Shown: positions 15,751 through 23,937 of the stretch, piece after piece
How the letters are laid out: every line of letters starts with the position of its first letter
How positions within the stretch are numbered: position 1 is the first letter of the stretch
NCBI RefSeq assembly: GCF_002906165.1
Contig: NZ_PPCN01000015.1
Location: forward strand, 1 to 64,000
Reading direction: 5' to 3'
DNA: 64,000 nucleotides
From: Roseibium marinum
GTDB taxonomy: Bacteria; Pseudomonadota; Alphaproteobacteria; Rhizobiales; Stappiaceae
Position numbers and translations under genes: made by a program
Notes under the pieces: model-generated
The model's database searches: none
Told to the model about the DNA's origin: nothing
The model's input: the letters and a program-made list of their open reading frames with translations, nothing else

Positions 15751-16593
15751 ATGAGTGCGCATCGTCACAGTTCGCCTCTGGCGATTACCGGCAAATATCT
15801 GGCTCTGGCGCTTTATGTCGGCTTCGCCCTGTTTCCCCTCTATTGGCTCGCCAAGATCGCGGTCACGCCGGACAAGCTGATCTACACGGAGGGAACCGCG
15901 CTGATTCCGAGCAGCTTCACGCTGGAGAATTTCCGCTCGGTTCTGCTGGCGACCGACTTCCTGTTCTATTTCCGGAACAGCCTTGTCGTCTCGATCACCA
16001 CCGCCGCGATCACGACCTGCATCGCGGCGGCGGCCGGCTACGCCTTCTCGCGCTTCGATTTCCGCGGCAAGCGGCTCGTGGTGGCCATCATGCTGATCAC
16101 GCAGATGTTTCCGCTGCTGATGATCATCGCACCGATCTACAAGATCGTCGCGGCGGTCGGGCTGCTCAATTCGCTCACCAGCCTGATCATCGTCTACACG
16201 GCCTTCAACATACCTTTCGCGACCTTCCTGATGCAGTCCTTCTTCGACGGTATTCCGAAGGATCTGGAGGAGGCCGGCATGATGGATGGATGCACGCGCT
16301 TTCAGGCGCTCCGAAAGATCGTCCTGCCGCTGACCCTGCCGGGCCTCGGCGCCACGCTCGGGTTCATCTTCACGGCGGCCTGGAGCGAATTGCTGTTCGC
16401 GCTCATGCTGATCAACTCGAACGACACCATGACCTTTCCGGTCGGGCTGTTGACCTTCGTTTCGAAATTCTCGGTCGACTGGGGGCAGATGATGGCGGCC
16501 GGCGTGCTCGCGCTGGTGCCGTCCTGCCTCTTCTTCATCTTCATCCAGCGGTATCTGGTCCAGGGGCTGACCTCCGGAGCCGTCAAAGGGTAG
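15751..16593 (+). CDS. Carbohydrate-type ABC transporter permease 2 (UgpE/MalG family)
   Basis: 280-residue inner-membrane protein with six predicted segments and the EAA loop EEAGMMDGCTRFQALRKIVLP near residues 175-195. It starts 8 bp after the first permease and is followed 11 bp later by the ATPase. C-terminal IQRYLVQGLTSGAVKG is the characteristic ending of MalG-type subunits. Confidence 0.93.
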   Translation: MSAHRHSSPLAITGKYLALALYVGFALFPLYWLAKIAVTPDKLIYTEGTALIPSSFTLENFRSVLLATDFLFYFRNSLVVSITTAAITTCIAAAAGYAFSRFDFRGKRLVVAIMLITQMFPLLMIIAPIYKIVAAVGLLNSLTSLIIVYTAFNIPFATFLMQSFFDGIPKDLEEAGMMDGCTRFQALRKIVLPLTLPGLGATLGFIFTAAWSELLFALMLINSNDTMTFPVGLLTFVSKFSVDWGQMMAAGVLALVPSCLFFIFIQRYLVQGLTSGAVKG

Positions 16594-16604
16594 GGCGTTT
16601 CAGC

Positions 16605-17681
16605 ATGGCACGCATCGAACTGCAGAATATCGCCAAGAACTACGGTCCCGTTGAAGTCATGCGTGACATCAACCTGGAAATCGAGGATGGCGAATTCATT
16701 GTGCTGGTCGGCCCGTCCGGCTGCGGGAAATCGACACTCCTGCGCATGATCGCAGGACTGGAGCCGATCACGGAAGGCGAGTTCCGGGTCGATGGGCGGC
16801 GCATGAACGAGGTGCAGCCGCGCGACAGGGACATGGCGATGGTGTTCCAGTCCTACGCGCTTTATCCGCATATGGATGTTGCCCGCAACATGGGGTTTTC
16901 ACTCGAAATCCGCAAAGCTCCCTCGCAGGAGCGGGCAGACAAGGTGCGCGATGCGGCCAAGACGCTTGGCCTCACATCGTTGACCGCCCGCCTGCCGAAG
17001 GCCTTGTCGGGCGGTCAGCGCCAGCGTGTTGCCATGGGCCGGGCGATCGTCCGCGATCCGAGCGCGTTCCTGTTCGACGAACCGCTGTCCAACCTGGACG
17101 CCGCGCTGCGGGTAGAGATGCGCCTGGAAATCGCCCGGCTGCATCAGCGCCTGGAAACGACCATGATCTACGTCACTCACGATCAGGTCGAGGCTTTGAC
17201 CCTCGCCGACAGGATCGTGGTGCTGAATGCGGGCAAGATCCAGCAGGTCGGGACGCCGCTGGACCTTTACGAACGCCCGGCCAACCGGTTCGTCGCCCAG
17301 TTCATCGGGTCTCCGACCATGAACATTCTGGAGGTCGAACCGACGGACAAGGGTGTACTTCTGAAAGACGGCACGGTGATCGGGATCTCACCCGGAGCGG
17401 AGCGTCCCGTTGCCTGTGACCTGGGTGTGCGGCCCGAGCATTTGAACATCGTTCCGCAAGGATCCGCGCATTTCTCCGGAAAGGCGGAACTGGTCGAGCA
17501 TCTGGGGTCGGACACGAACATTCACGCGCATGTGCCGTCTATCGGGCAGGTGCTTGTCCGCCAGCACGGGCATTTCCCGCTGAAGACAGGCGACCCCGTC
17601 CACATTGCGCTGGAGCTCGACAAGGTCCATCTCTTCGCTCCGGACGGCCAAAGGCTGGACACTGTCCTGGGTTCAGGCTGA
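16605..17681 (+). CDS. Carbohydrate-type ABC transporter ATP-binding protein (UgpC/MalK family)
   Basis: 358-residue ATPase. Walker A GPSGCGKST at 36-44, signature LSGGQ at 134-138, Walker B FLFDEP at 155-160 and the H-loop in YVTHDQVEALT. The last 110 residues form the TOBE/OB regulatory domain typical of MalK (LGVRPEHLNIV, LVEHLGSDTNIHAHV). The start is fixed by the short gap after the permease. It ends 6 bp from the oppositely oriented phosphoribosyltransferase gene. Confidence 0.93.
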   Translation: MARIELQNIAKNYGPVEVMRDINLEIEDGEFIVLVGPSGCGKSTLLRMIAGLEPITEGEFRVDGRRMNEVQPRDRDMAMVFQSYALYPHMDVARNMGFSLEIRKAPSQERADKVRDAAKTLGLTSLTARLPKALSGGQRQRVAMGRAIVRDPSAFLFDEPLSNLDAALRVEMRLEIARLHQRLETTMIYVTHDQVEALTLADRIVVLNAGKIQQVGTPLDLYERPANRFVAQFIGSPTMNILEVEPTDKGVLLKDGTVIGISPGAERPVACDLGVRPEHLNIVPQGSAHFSGKAELVEHLGSDTNIHAHVPSIGQVLVRQHGHFPLKTGDPVHIALELDKVHLFAPDGQRLDTVLGSG

Positions 17682-17687
17682 TTTGTC

Positions 17688-18398
17688 CTACGCTTCCGGC
17701 TGCCATCCGCCGCCGGGGTGGCGGATGAGCTTCGGTGTCCTGAAGACGCCGATAACCCGTTCCGGCAGGCCGCTTTCTTCCTGCTCCAGCGCTTCTTTCC
17801 AGCGCATCGTCTGAAGCATTGCGGCGCCGATCGCCACCGGTTCGATGCCGCAGAGTTTCAGCAGGCGAAGCCCTGCGAGGATGGAGGTGCCGCTGCTCAG
17901 GACATCGTCGACCAGCAACACCCGTCTGCCCTTCAAAAGCGGCAGCATGCGCGGATCGAGATAAAGGCGTTTCGTCTGGTCCGGGCTGGTGATCGAGCGC
18001 AGGGGAACGGAGAGCTCGTCCCGGTACCAGAATTTGCGCGAGGTACTTAAAGCGACGAAGCGGCTGTGGCCGAGGTTGCGCGCGGCCGGGGCCGCCAGGG
18101 TCAGGCCGAGCGTCGGCAGGCCGACCACCACGTCCGGTGAGAAGGGACGGGCAAGCCCGGCAAGCGCCGCGGCCAGCCGGTCGACGACTTCGAAGGACGC
18201 CTGATTGACGATGAGAGACGCCAGAGCCGATTGACCATCCGCCAGTTCGCGGATCGGCAGCGCGAGTTGGTCTCCGTCCGGCAGCAAGGCGGGAAAGAAG
18301 ATCCGGTGCCCGTCCGGCGGAGAGGTTTCGAAGGTGCCCGCCGGGACGGTTTCCTGCCAGAAAACATGGGGTTCTTTTTCGAAGACGTCGCCGATCAT
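17688..18398 (-). CDS. Phosphoribosyltransferase family protein
   Basis: 236-residue cytoplasmic protein. The PRPP-binding signature VLLVDDVLSSGTS is at 160-172, with a preceding FSPDVVVGLPTLGLTLA strand (86-102) and the flexible loop around YRDELSVPLRSITSPDQ. This matches type I phosphoribosyltransferases of purine or pyrimidine salvage, though the N-terminal 50 residues (PHVFWQET, RIFFPALLPDGDQLALPIREL) are not part of a standard PRTase core. It is divergent from the M20 amidohydrolase with a palindrome in the 124-bp gap, suggesting shared control. Base specificity is unknown. Confidence 0.82.
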   Translation of the reverse strand: MIGDVFEKEPHVFWQETVPAGTFETSPPDGHRIFFPALLPDGDQLALPIRELADGQSALASLIVNQASFEVVDRLAAALAGLARPFSPDVVVGLPTLGLTLAAPAARNLGHSRFVALSTSRKFWYRDELSVPLRSITSPDQTKRLYLDPRMLPLLKGRRVLLVDDVLSSGTSILAGLRLLKLCGIEPVAIGAAMLQTMRWKEALEQEESGLPERVIGVFRTPKLIRHPGGGWQPEA

Positions 18399-18422
18399 TG
18401 TCTGCTTTCCGGGGTTCGACTA

Positions 18423-18452
18423 TGATAAATCCGCTTATCGCGGGATTTATCA
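18423..18452. promoter_or_regulatory. Perfect 10-bp inverted repeat in a divergent promoter
   Basis: TGATAAATCC (18423-18432) and GGATTTATCA (18443-18452) are perfectly complementary around a 10-bp spacer. The site lies between the divergent phosphoribosyltransferase and amidohydrolase genes. The 20-bp centre-to-centre half-site spacing suits a dimeric repressor. The responsible regulator is not obvious from the window. Confidence 0.6.
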
Positions 18453-18522
18453 GATCCCGGCCGCCTTGTCCGGTCCGGAACGGGGTTCAGCCTTTTCTTC
18501 CTCGAAAGGATCAACAAATCCG

Positions 18523-19692
18523 ATGACCAAGATATCGCTGGATGCGGAGGAACTGACATTTCTCAAGAATCTCCGGCATAACCTGCATGCCCATCCCGAG
18601 CTTGGTTTTGAGGAAGTGCGCACAAGCGCCATCGTTGCCGATCTCCTGAAAGAGGCCGGTGTAACCGTGCACCAGGGCCTGGGCGGTACGGGCGTCGTCG
18701 GCACGCTGACGAACGGCAACGGGCCGCGCCGCATAGGCCTGCGAGCGGACATGGATGCCCTTGCCATGCCGGAGACGGCGGACCGGCCTTACAAATCCAC
18801 GGTTCCGGGCAAGATGCATGCCTGCGGTCATGACGGGCATACAACTCTGCTGCTGGGGGCCGCGCGATATCTTGCAAGGACCCGGCATTTCAACGGCACA
18901 GTCCATTTCATCTTCCAGCCGGCAGAGGAAGGCCGGGGCGGCGCGCGGAAAATGGTGGAGGACGGCCTGTTCGATCTCTTCCCCTGCGATGCGGTCTACG
19001 GCCTGCACAACATGCCCGGCCTCGCCGTGGATGAGATGGCGGTCACGGCGGGACCGCAGCTTGCATCCTCCGATAGCTGGAAGGTCACTTTCCAGGGGGT
19101 TGGAACCCATGGCGCCAAACCGCATCTGGGCAAGGACCCGGTGACGGCTTGCGGCCATTTCCTGGCAAGCCTTCAGACGATTGTCGGCCGGGTGGTGGAC
19201 CCTCTGCAGCCCGCGGTCGTCAGCGCCTGCTCGGTTCATGCCGGGGACCCCAATGCCCTGAATGTCATTCCGGACTTCGTCGAAATCGGCGGGACGGCGC
19301 GGGCCTATTCGCCGGTAGTCAGGGATCAGCTCGAGACGGAGATCGGCCGCCTCGTCCGGGGCGTTGCCATCATGTTCGGGATTGCCGCCGATTATGATTT
19401 CATCCGGCGGATTCCGCCCGTGGTGAACAATCCGGACGTCACGGAGCGGGCACTGGAGGCCGCCCGTGCGGTCTGCGGCAACAATGTGCGAACAGATTTC
19501 CCGCCGTCCACCGCCGGCGACGATTTCGCGTTTTTTTCCGAAGAGGTCCCAGGCTCCTATGTCTGGCTTGGCAACGGACCCGCCGTCGACGGCGCGCTTC
19601 ACCACAACACCGCCTATGATTTCAATGACGCGGCCATCGGGACCGGCGTCGGTTTCTGGGTCCGGCTGACCGAAAGCGAACTGACGGCGTAG
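18523..19692 (+). CDS. M20 family metallo-amidohydrolase (hippurate hydrolase/HipO-like)
   Basis: 389-residue zinc-dependent hydrolase of the M20D group, which cleaves N-acyl or amidated amino acids. Metal ligands are in CGHDGH (101-106) and QPAEEG (132-137), followed by LHNMPG and the dimerisation domain with GVGTHGAKPHLGKDP. The C-terminal ligand is in LHHNTAYDF. AAAGGA lies 12 bases before the ATG at 18523; the frame continues open upstream but without coding character. It is divergent from the phosphoribosyltransferase. It probably processes a compound brought in by the neighbouring importer. Confidence 0.9.
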   Translation: MTKISLDAEELTFLKNLRHNLHAHPELGFEEVRTSAIVADLLKEAGVTVHQGLGGTGVVGTLTNGNGPRRIGLRADMDALAMPETADRPYKSTVPGKMHACGHDGHTTLLLGAARYLARTRHFNGTVHFIFQPAEEGRGGARKMVEDGLFDLFPCDAVYGLHNMPGLAVDEMAVTAGPQLASSDSWKVTFQGVGTHGAKPHLGKDPVTACGHFLASLQTIVGRVVDPLQPAVVSACSVHAGDPNALNVIPDFVEIGGTARAYSPVVRDQLETEIGRLVRGVAIMFGIAADYDFIRRIPPVVNNPDVTERALEAARAVCGNNVRTDFPPSTAGDDFAFFSEEVPGSYVWLGNGPAVDGALHHNTAYDFNDAAIGTGVGFWVRLTESELTA

Positions 19693-20072
19693 CGGCAACC
19701 TTGCCGGAAGCCGTGAGGCTCAGGCTCCTGCAGGCCGAAGTTGAAATTTGCGAAGGATCTGGTTCGCAACGCTGTCTGAGTTCGCCGGCGCTGGCGGCTT
19801 GAGCTTTGACGTCTCGAGTGCCGGCAATCGAGAAAACATCCGCCAAAGACAAAACAACTGCCCAAGACTCCGGCAATACGCAAAGCGGCATCTTGCGCAA
19901 TAGCGGTAGACCAACAAGTCCAACCATCGCGATGCGTTACGAAAGCCCCTCGGTGGGAACGGGTTTTCTTCGAACGCGGTGTATCCAAGGGCCTGTTTCG
20001 GGCATGCCTATTTTTTCATCGTCATGGTAACGGGAATCCATTTGACAGCCGGAAACATATGGATCAGGTTTT
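19693..20072. other. Intergenic region without a recognisable gene
   Basis: About 380 bp between the M20 gene and the LacI operators. Short frames exist on both strands, but none has coding character, a ribosome site or recognisable protein features. Decayed gene remnants are possible. A promoter for the LacI gene must lie toward the right end. Confidence 0.6.
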
Positions 20073-20073
20073 G

Positions 20074-20098
20074 TAAACCGATTTACTAAATCGCTTTA
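20074..20098. promoter_or_regulatory. Two adjacent LacI-family operators
   Basis: TAAACCGATTTA (20074-20085) and TAAATCGCTTTA (20087-20098) each match the LacI-family half-symmetric pattern TNAANCGNTTNA with a central CG. Their centres are 13 bp apart, and the second ends 10 bp before the LacI start codon. Autorepression, and repression of the downstream transport genes, is the natural reading. Confidence 0.72.
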
Positions 20099-20108
20099 CG
20101 GGACGGAT

Positions 20109-21134
20109 ATGGCCGAGCGAAGAACGACAAGTCTGAAGGATGTAGCCAAGGAAGCCGGTGTCTCCGTGACAACTGTCTCACGCTTTCTCAATGGCAAACT
20201 GGACTTGCCTGACTCCACAAAAAAACGCATCGAGTCTTCCATTGCCCGGCTCAAGTACGAACCGAACCCGCATGCCCGGCGGCTGAGCCGGGGCCAGACG
20301 GATACAATCGGTCTGGTCGTTCCGGATATCGCCAATCCCTTTTTCGCTACGCTGGTTGCCGCGGTTGAAGAAGAAGCGGACAGTCGCGGTTTGGCGGTGA
20401 CGCTTTATGCCACCCTCAACCGCGCCGACAGGGAACTGGCCTATTTGAGCCGGATCGAGCGCAACCATGTGGACGGCCTGGTCTTTGTTACCAATCACCC
20501 GGACAACGGTGACCTGGCGGAATTGATCAATCGCACCGGAAAGGTCGTGGTCGTCGACGAAGACGTCCCTCTGGCGACCGTACCCAAGCTCTTTTGCGAC
20601 AACGAGAACGGCGGCTTTCTGGTGGGCCGCCATCTGGCGGAATTCGGCCACCACCGGGTTCTCTACATCGGAGGTCCTGAGGAAATGATCTCTACGCAGC
20701 GGCGCTACAAGGGTCTTGAACGCGCGCTTCAGCAAACCCACGGCGATAGGGCTACGATCGATCGTTACATCGGCGCTTACACCATTGAATTCGGCCGGGA
20801 GGCCGCGCGCCGGTTCATAGCCGAAAACCTGCCCGCCACCGCGATCTTCGCCGCCTCGGACGAAATCGCCATCGGGCTGATTGAGGTGTTCAGGGAAAGC
20901 GGCATTTCAATCCCGGCCGACGTGTCCGTCATCGGATTTGACGACGTCGGTCCCTTGCATCTTTTCGGACCGCCCCTGACGGCAATCCGGCAGCCGGTGC
21001 GCAAATTAGGCCAGCGCGCCCTCTTTCTTCTCATGGATACCGATTGGCAGCCGGATGCCCCCCTTGCGTCCGAAGAACTGCTGCCGGTCGAAATCGTCGT
21101 ACGGGATTCTGTTGCACCTCCGACGAAAAAATAA
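20109..21134 (+). CDS. LacI-family transcriptional regulator
   Basis: 341-residue repressor. The helix-turn-helix and hinge are TSLKDVAKEAGVSVTTVSRFLNG (8-30) and SIARLKYEPNPHARRLS, with Leu-type minor-groove insertion at the hinge. The ligand domain is of the ribose-binding fold (TDTIGLVVPDIANPFF; IFAASDEIAIGLIE; VSVIGFDDV). It starts 10 bp after two LacI-type operators and is followed 38 bp later by the binding protein of a ribose-type importer, which indicates a sugar- or nucleoside-responsive repressor of this locus. Confidence 0.93.
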   Translation: MAERRTTSLKDVAKEAGVSVTTVSRFLNGKLDLPDSTKKRIESSIARLKYEPNPHARRLSRGQTDTIGLVVPDIANPFFATLVAAVEEEADSRGLAVTLYATLNRADRELAYLSRIERNHVDGLVFVTNHPDNGDLAELINRTGKVVVVDEDVPLATVPKLFCDNENGGFLVGRHLAEFGHHRVLYIGGPEEMISTQRRYKGLERALQQTHGDRATIDRYIGAYTIEFGREAARRFIAENLPATAIFAASDEIAIGLIEVFRESGISIPADVSVIGFDDVGPLHLFGPPLTAIRQPVRKLGQRALFLLMDTDWQPDAPLASEELLPVEIVVRDSVAPPTKK

Positions 21135-21172
21135 AAGCAACGCACCACCACCAAACAGAGGACTATCAAACA

Positions 21173-22123
21173 ATGAGATCTCTTTCCCGCAGGACCTTTG
21201 GTGCTGCTCTTGCCGCGACAACGGCTCTGGCCTGTCTCGGTGCGGGCCCAGCCCTTGCAAAAGACAAGACATATGCGCTTATCCAGATCAATCAGCAGGC
21301 GCTGTTCTTCAACCAGATCAACGAAGGTGCCCAGGAAGCTGCCGACAAGAGCGGCGACAAGCTGGTGATCTTCAATGCCAACAACGATCCTTCGGCGCAG
21401 AACAGCGCTATTGAAACCTACATCACCCAGAAGGTCGACGGTTTCATCGTCGTCGCAATTGACGTCAATGGCATCATGCCAGCCGTTGAAGCCGCCAACG
21501 AAGCGGGTATTCCGGTGGTCGCCATTGACGCGGTTCTTCCGGAAGGCCCGCAAAAGGCTCAAATTGGTGTCGACAACGGTCAAGCCGGCGCGGACATGGG
21601 CGCTTATTTTGTCGACTATGTGAAAAGCAATATGGACGGCAAGGCCAAGGTTGGCATAGTCGGAGCCCTGAACTCCTTCATTCAGAACCTGCGCCAGAAG
21701 GGTTTCGAGGACGCGATCAAGGACAAGGACGGCATTGAAGTCGCCGGCGTTGTCGATGGCCAGAACATTCAGGACAACGCTCTGACGGCGGCGGAAAACC
21801 TGATCACCGGCAACCCGGATCTGACCGCTATCTATGCCACGGGCGAACCGGCTCTTCTGGGCGCGATCGCCGCCGTTGAAAGCCAGGGCAAACAGGACGA
21901 CATCAAGATCTTCGGTTGGGACCTGACGGCTCAAGCCATTTCCGGGATCGATGCCGGCTATGTCGCGGCCGTCGTTCAGCAGGACCCGAAAGGGGAAGGT
22001 GTTGCCGCCGTTGAGGCTCTGGACAAGGTCACATCGGGCGGCACCGTCGAGAAAAGCATCGACATCCCCGTAACCATCGTGACCAAAGCGAACGTCGATC
22101 CTTACCGAGACACTTTTAAATGA
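21173..22123 (+). CDS. Ribose-type ABC transporter substrate-binding protein (Tat-like signal)
   Basis: 316-residue periplasmic binding protein of the RbsB/family-2 type. The leader MRSLSRRTFGAALAATTALA carries a twin-arginine SRRTFG motif, so Tat export is possible; cleavage is predicted after ALA near residue 29. The mature part shows YALIQINQQALFFNQINEGAQ and QKVDGFIVVAIDVNG, typical of sugar-binding family 2. Its last codons overlap the ATPase gene (ATGA). The ligand is probably a pentose, polyol or ribosyl compound. Confidence 0.92.
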   Translation: MRSLSRRTFGAALAATTALACLGAGPALAKDKTYALIQINQQALFFNQINEGAQEAADKSGDKLVIFNANNDPSAQNSAIETYITQKVDGFIVVAIDVNGIMPAVEAANEAGIPVVAIDAVLPEGPQKAQIGVDNGQAGADMGAYFVDYVKSNMDGKAKVGIVGALNSFIQNLRQKGFEDAIKDKDGIEVAGVVDGQNIQDNALTAAENLITGNPDLTAIYATGEPALLGAIAAVESQGKQDDIKIFGWDLTAQAISGIDAGYVAAVVQQDPKGEGVAAVEALDKVTSGGTVEKSIDIPVTIVTKANVDPYRDTFK

Positions 22124-22935
22124 TCGATGACCAACAGCCATTGACCGCTGTTGGCGGCACCGGGGATCCCAGCGATCCCCGGTCAACCGGAATGGCGGCC
22201 GCGACTACGCCGGCTGTGTCCTTGCGCGGCATCCGCAAGACCTTCGGCTCTCATGAGGCTCTGCGCGGGGTCGACCTGGATCTTTACCCGGGTGAGTGCC
22301 TCGGATTGGTGGGCGACAATGCCGCCGGCAAGTCGACGCTCTCCAAGATCATTTCAGGAACCCATATCCCCGACGAGGGAACCATCACGCTGAACGGGAA
22401 GACCGTGCGCTTTTCCGGTCCGGCCGAGGCCCGGCGGGGCAGCATCGAAATGGTGTTCCAGGACCTCAGCCTGTGCGACCACATCGATGTGGTGGGCAAT
22501 CTTTTTCTGGGCCGCGAGCTGACAAAGGGGCCTTTTCTCGACCGCAAGCGCATGATCGAAGAAGCCCGGAAGATGCTGGATTCTCTTGAAATCCGCATTC
22601 CGCGCCTCACCGCGAAAGTGGAGAAACTGTCCGGCGGTCAGCGTCAGGCAATTGCCATCGCCCGCGCCGCGTCCTTCCAGCCCAAGGTTCTGATCATGGA
22701 CGAACCGACTTCCGCGCTTGCCGTGGCGGAAGTGGAGGCGGTGCTGTCCCTCATCAACCGCGTCAAGGCCAGGGGCGTTGCCGTCGTGCTCATCACCCAT
22801 CGCCTGCAGGATCTCTTCCGCGTCTGCGACCGTATCGCGGTCATGTACGAAGGAACCAAGGTGGCCGAACGCAACATAGCTGAAACCGATCTGGAAGATT
22901 TGGTGAAACTGATTGTCGGAGAGGAAAGACATTGA
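22120..22935 (+). CDS. Ribose/fructose-type ABC transporter ATP-binding protein (single ATPase domain)
   Basis: 271-residue ATPase with only one ABC domain, about half the length of RbsA, as in rhizobial FrcA. Walker A GDNAAGKST follows LGLV near residue 63; signature LSGGQRQ is in the middle and Walker B VLIMDEPTSAL follows. It starts with ATG overlapping the binding-protein stop by 4 bp; an internal ATG at 22192 could give a shorter form without the 24-residue proline/glycine-rich leader. It overlaps the permease start. Confidence 0.92.
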   Translation: MIDDQQPLTAVGGTGDPSDPRSTGMAAATTPAVSLRGIRKTFGSHEALRGVDLDLYPGECLGLVGDNAAGKSTLSKIISGTHIPDEGTITLNGKTVRFSGPAEARRGSIEMVFQDLSLCDHIDVVGNLFLGRELTKGPFLDRKRMIEEARKMLDSLEIRIPRLTAKVEKLSGGQRQAIAIARAASFQPKVLIMDEPTSALAVAEVEAVLSLINRVKARGVAVVLITHRLQDLFRVCDRIAVMYEGTKVAERNIAETDLEDLVKLIVGEERH

Positions 22936-23936
22936 CGGTCTACACCGAGCGTACCAAAGGGCACCCGTTCGCCGATTTCCTCGGTGAGCATGCCCAGGTC
23001 CTGTCCATCGCCTTCTTTTTTCTGGTCTGCATCGTGTTCTTCTCTGTCATGACGACGACATTCTTCTCCGTCGGCAATGTCCTGAACATCGTGCGTCAGG
23101 CCGCGCCAATTCTTGTCGTGGCGATTGCCATGACCCTCGTTATTCTGACGGGGGGCATAGACCTTTCTGTCGGATCGATGGTGGCACTGATCAATGCGAT
23201 CGCCGCGATCGTTCTGGCCCTTGGGGTTCCCTGGCCCCTTGTCATCGTTGCGATGCTGGTTCTCGGGGGCGTCATCGGTCTCATGCAGGGCTGGTTTGTC
23301 TCCTACCAGGGCATTCCCGCCTTCATTGTCACACTGGCAGGCCTGTCCATCCTGCGCGGCTTCGCCCTTTATCTGACCCAGGGCTATTCCATTCCGATCC
23401 GCGATGTGCCCGGCTTCTTTTTCATTGGCCGGGGCGAACTCTTCGGCATGCCCTTTCCGGCCATTCTCGGAATTCTGGTGGCGATCGCCGGGTTCGTGGT
23501 GATCTCCGTAACCAAATACGGCCGTCAGGTCGTCGCCGTGGGGTCCAATCTGGAAGCCGCCCGCCGGGTCGGCATGCCGGCCAAATGGATCGTGGCATCC
23601 GTGTACATGGTATCGGGGTTCGCCTGCGCGCTTGCCGCCATCCTGATCTCCGCCCGCCTCGGCTCCGGATCGTCCAATGCGGCGGTCGGCTTCGAGCTGC
23701 AGGTCATCGCGGCGGTCGTTCTCGGCGGAACCTCTCTCATGGGCGGCCGGGGAACCATGATCGGTACTGTGCTGGGGACCCTGACGATTGCGGTGATAGG
23801 TAACGGGTTGATCCTGATGCATATCTCGCCATTCTTCACCCAGATCGTAACCGGTGCGATCATCCTGCTGGCCATCTGGTTGAACACCCGGATATTCACC
23901 ACCAACTTCCGATTTGGCGGCAAGAAGCGGAATTGA
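22932..23936 (+). CDS. Ribose-type ABC transporter permease (RbsC/FrcC family)
   Basis: 334-residue inner-membrane protein with eight to ten hydrophobic segments. Family motifs are ILTGGIDLSVGSMVAL near residues 70-90, PAFIVTLAGLSILRG and VLGGTSLMGGRGTMIGTVLG in the C-terminal third. It uses a TTG start overlapping the ATPase stop by 4 bp, supported by GGAGAGGAAAG just upstream. It is probably a homodimeric channel. The next gene starts 1 bp after its stop. Confidence 0.92.
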   Translation: MTVYTERTKGHPFADFLGEHAQVLSIAFFFLVCIVFFSVMTTTFFSVGNVLNIVRQAAPILVVAIAMTLVILTGGIDLSVGSMVALINAIAAIVLALGVPWPLVIVAMLVLGGVIGLMQGWFVSYQGIPAFIVTLAGLSILRGFALYLTQGYSIPIRDVPGFFFIGRGELFGMPFPAILGILVAIAGFVVISVTKYGRQVVAVGSNLEAARRVGMPAKWIVASVYMVSGFACALAAILISARLGSGSSNAAVGFELQVIAAVVLGGTSLMGGRGTMIGTVLGTLTIAVIGNGLILMHISPFFTQIVTGAIILLAIWLNTRIFTTNFRFGGKKRN

Positions 23937-23937
23937 C

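Noticed and set aside
15843-16604. Upstream extension of the 16605 ATPase frame
   Set aside because: The frame stays open through the permease gene by chance; the ABC domain starts at the ATG 16605 with the right family N terminus.
19622-20030. Several short overlapping frames between the M20 and LacI genes
   Set aside because: Frames on both strands compete, none has family features or a ribosome site; at most a decayed remnant.
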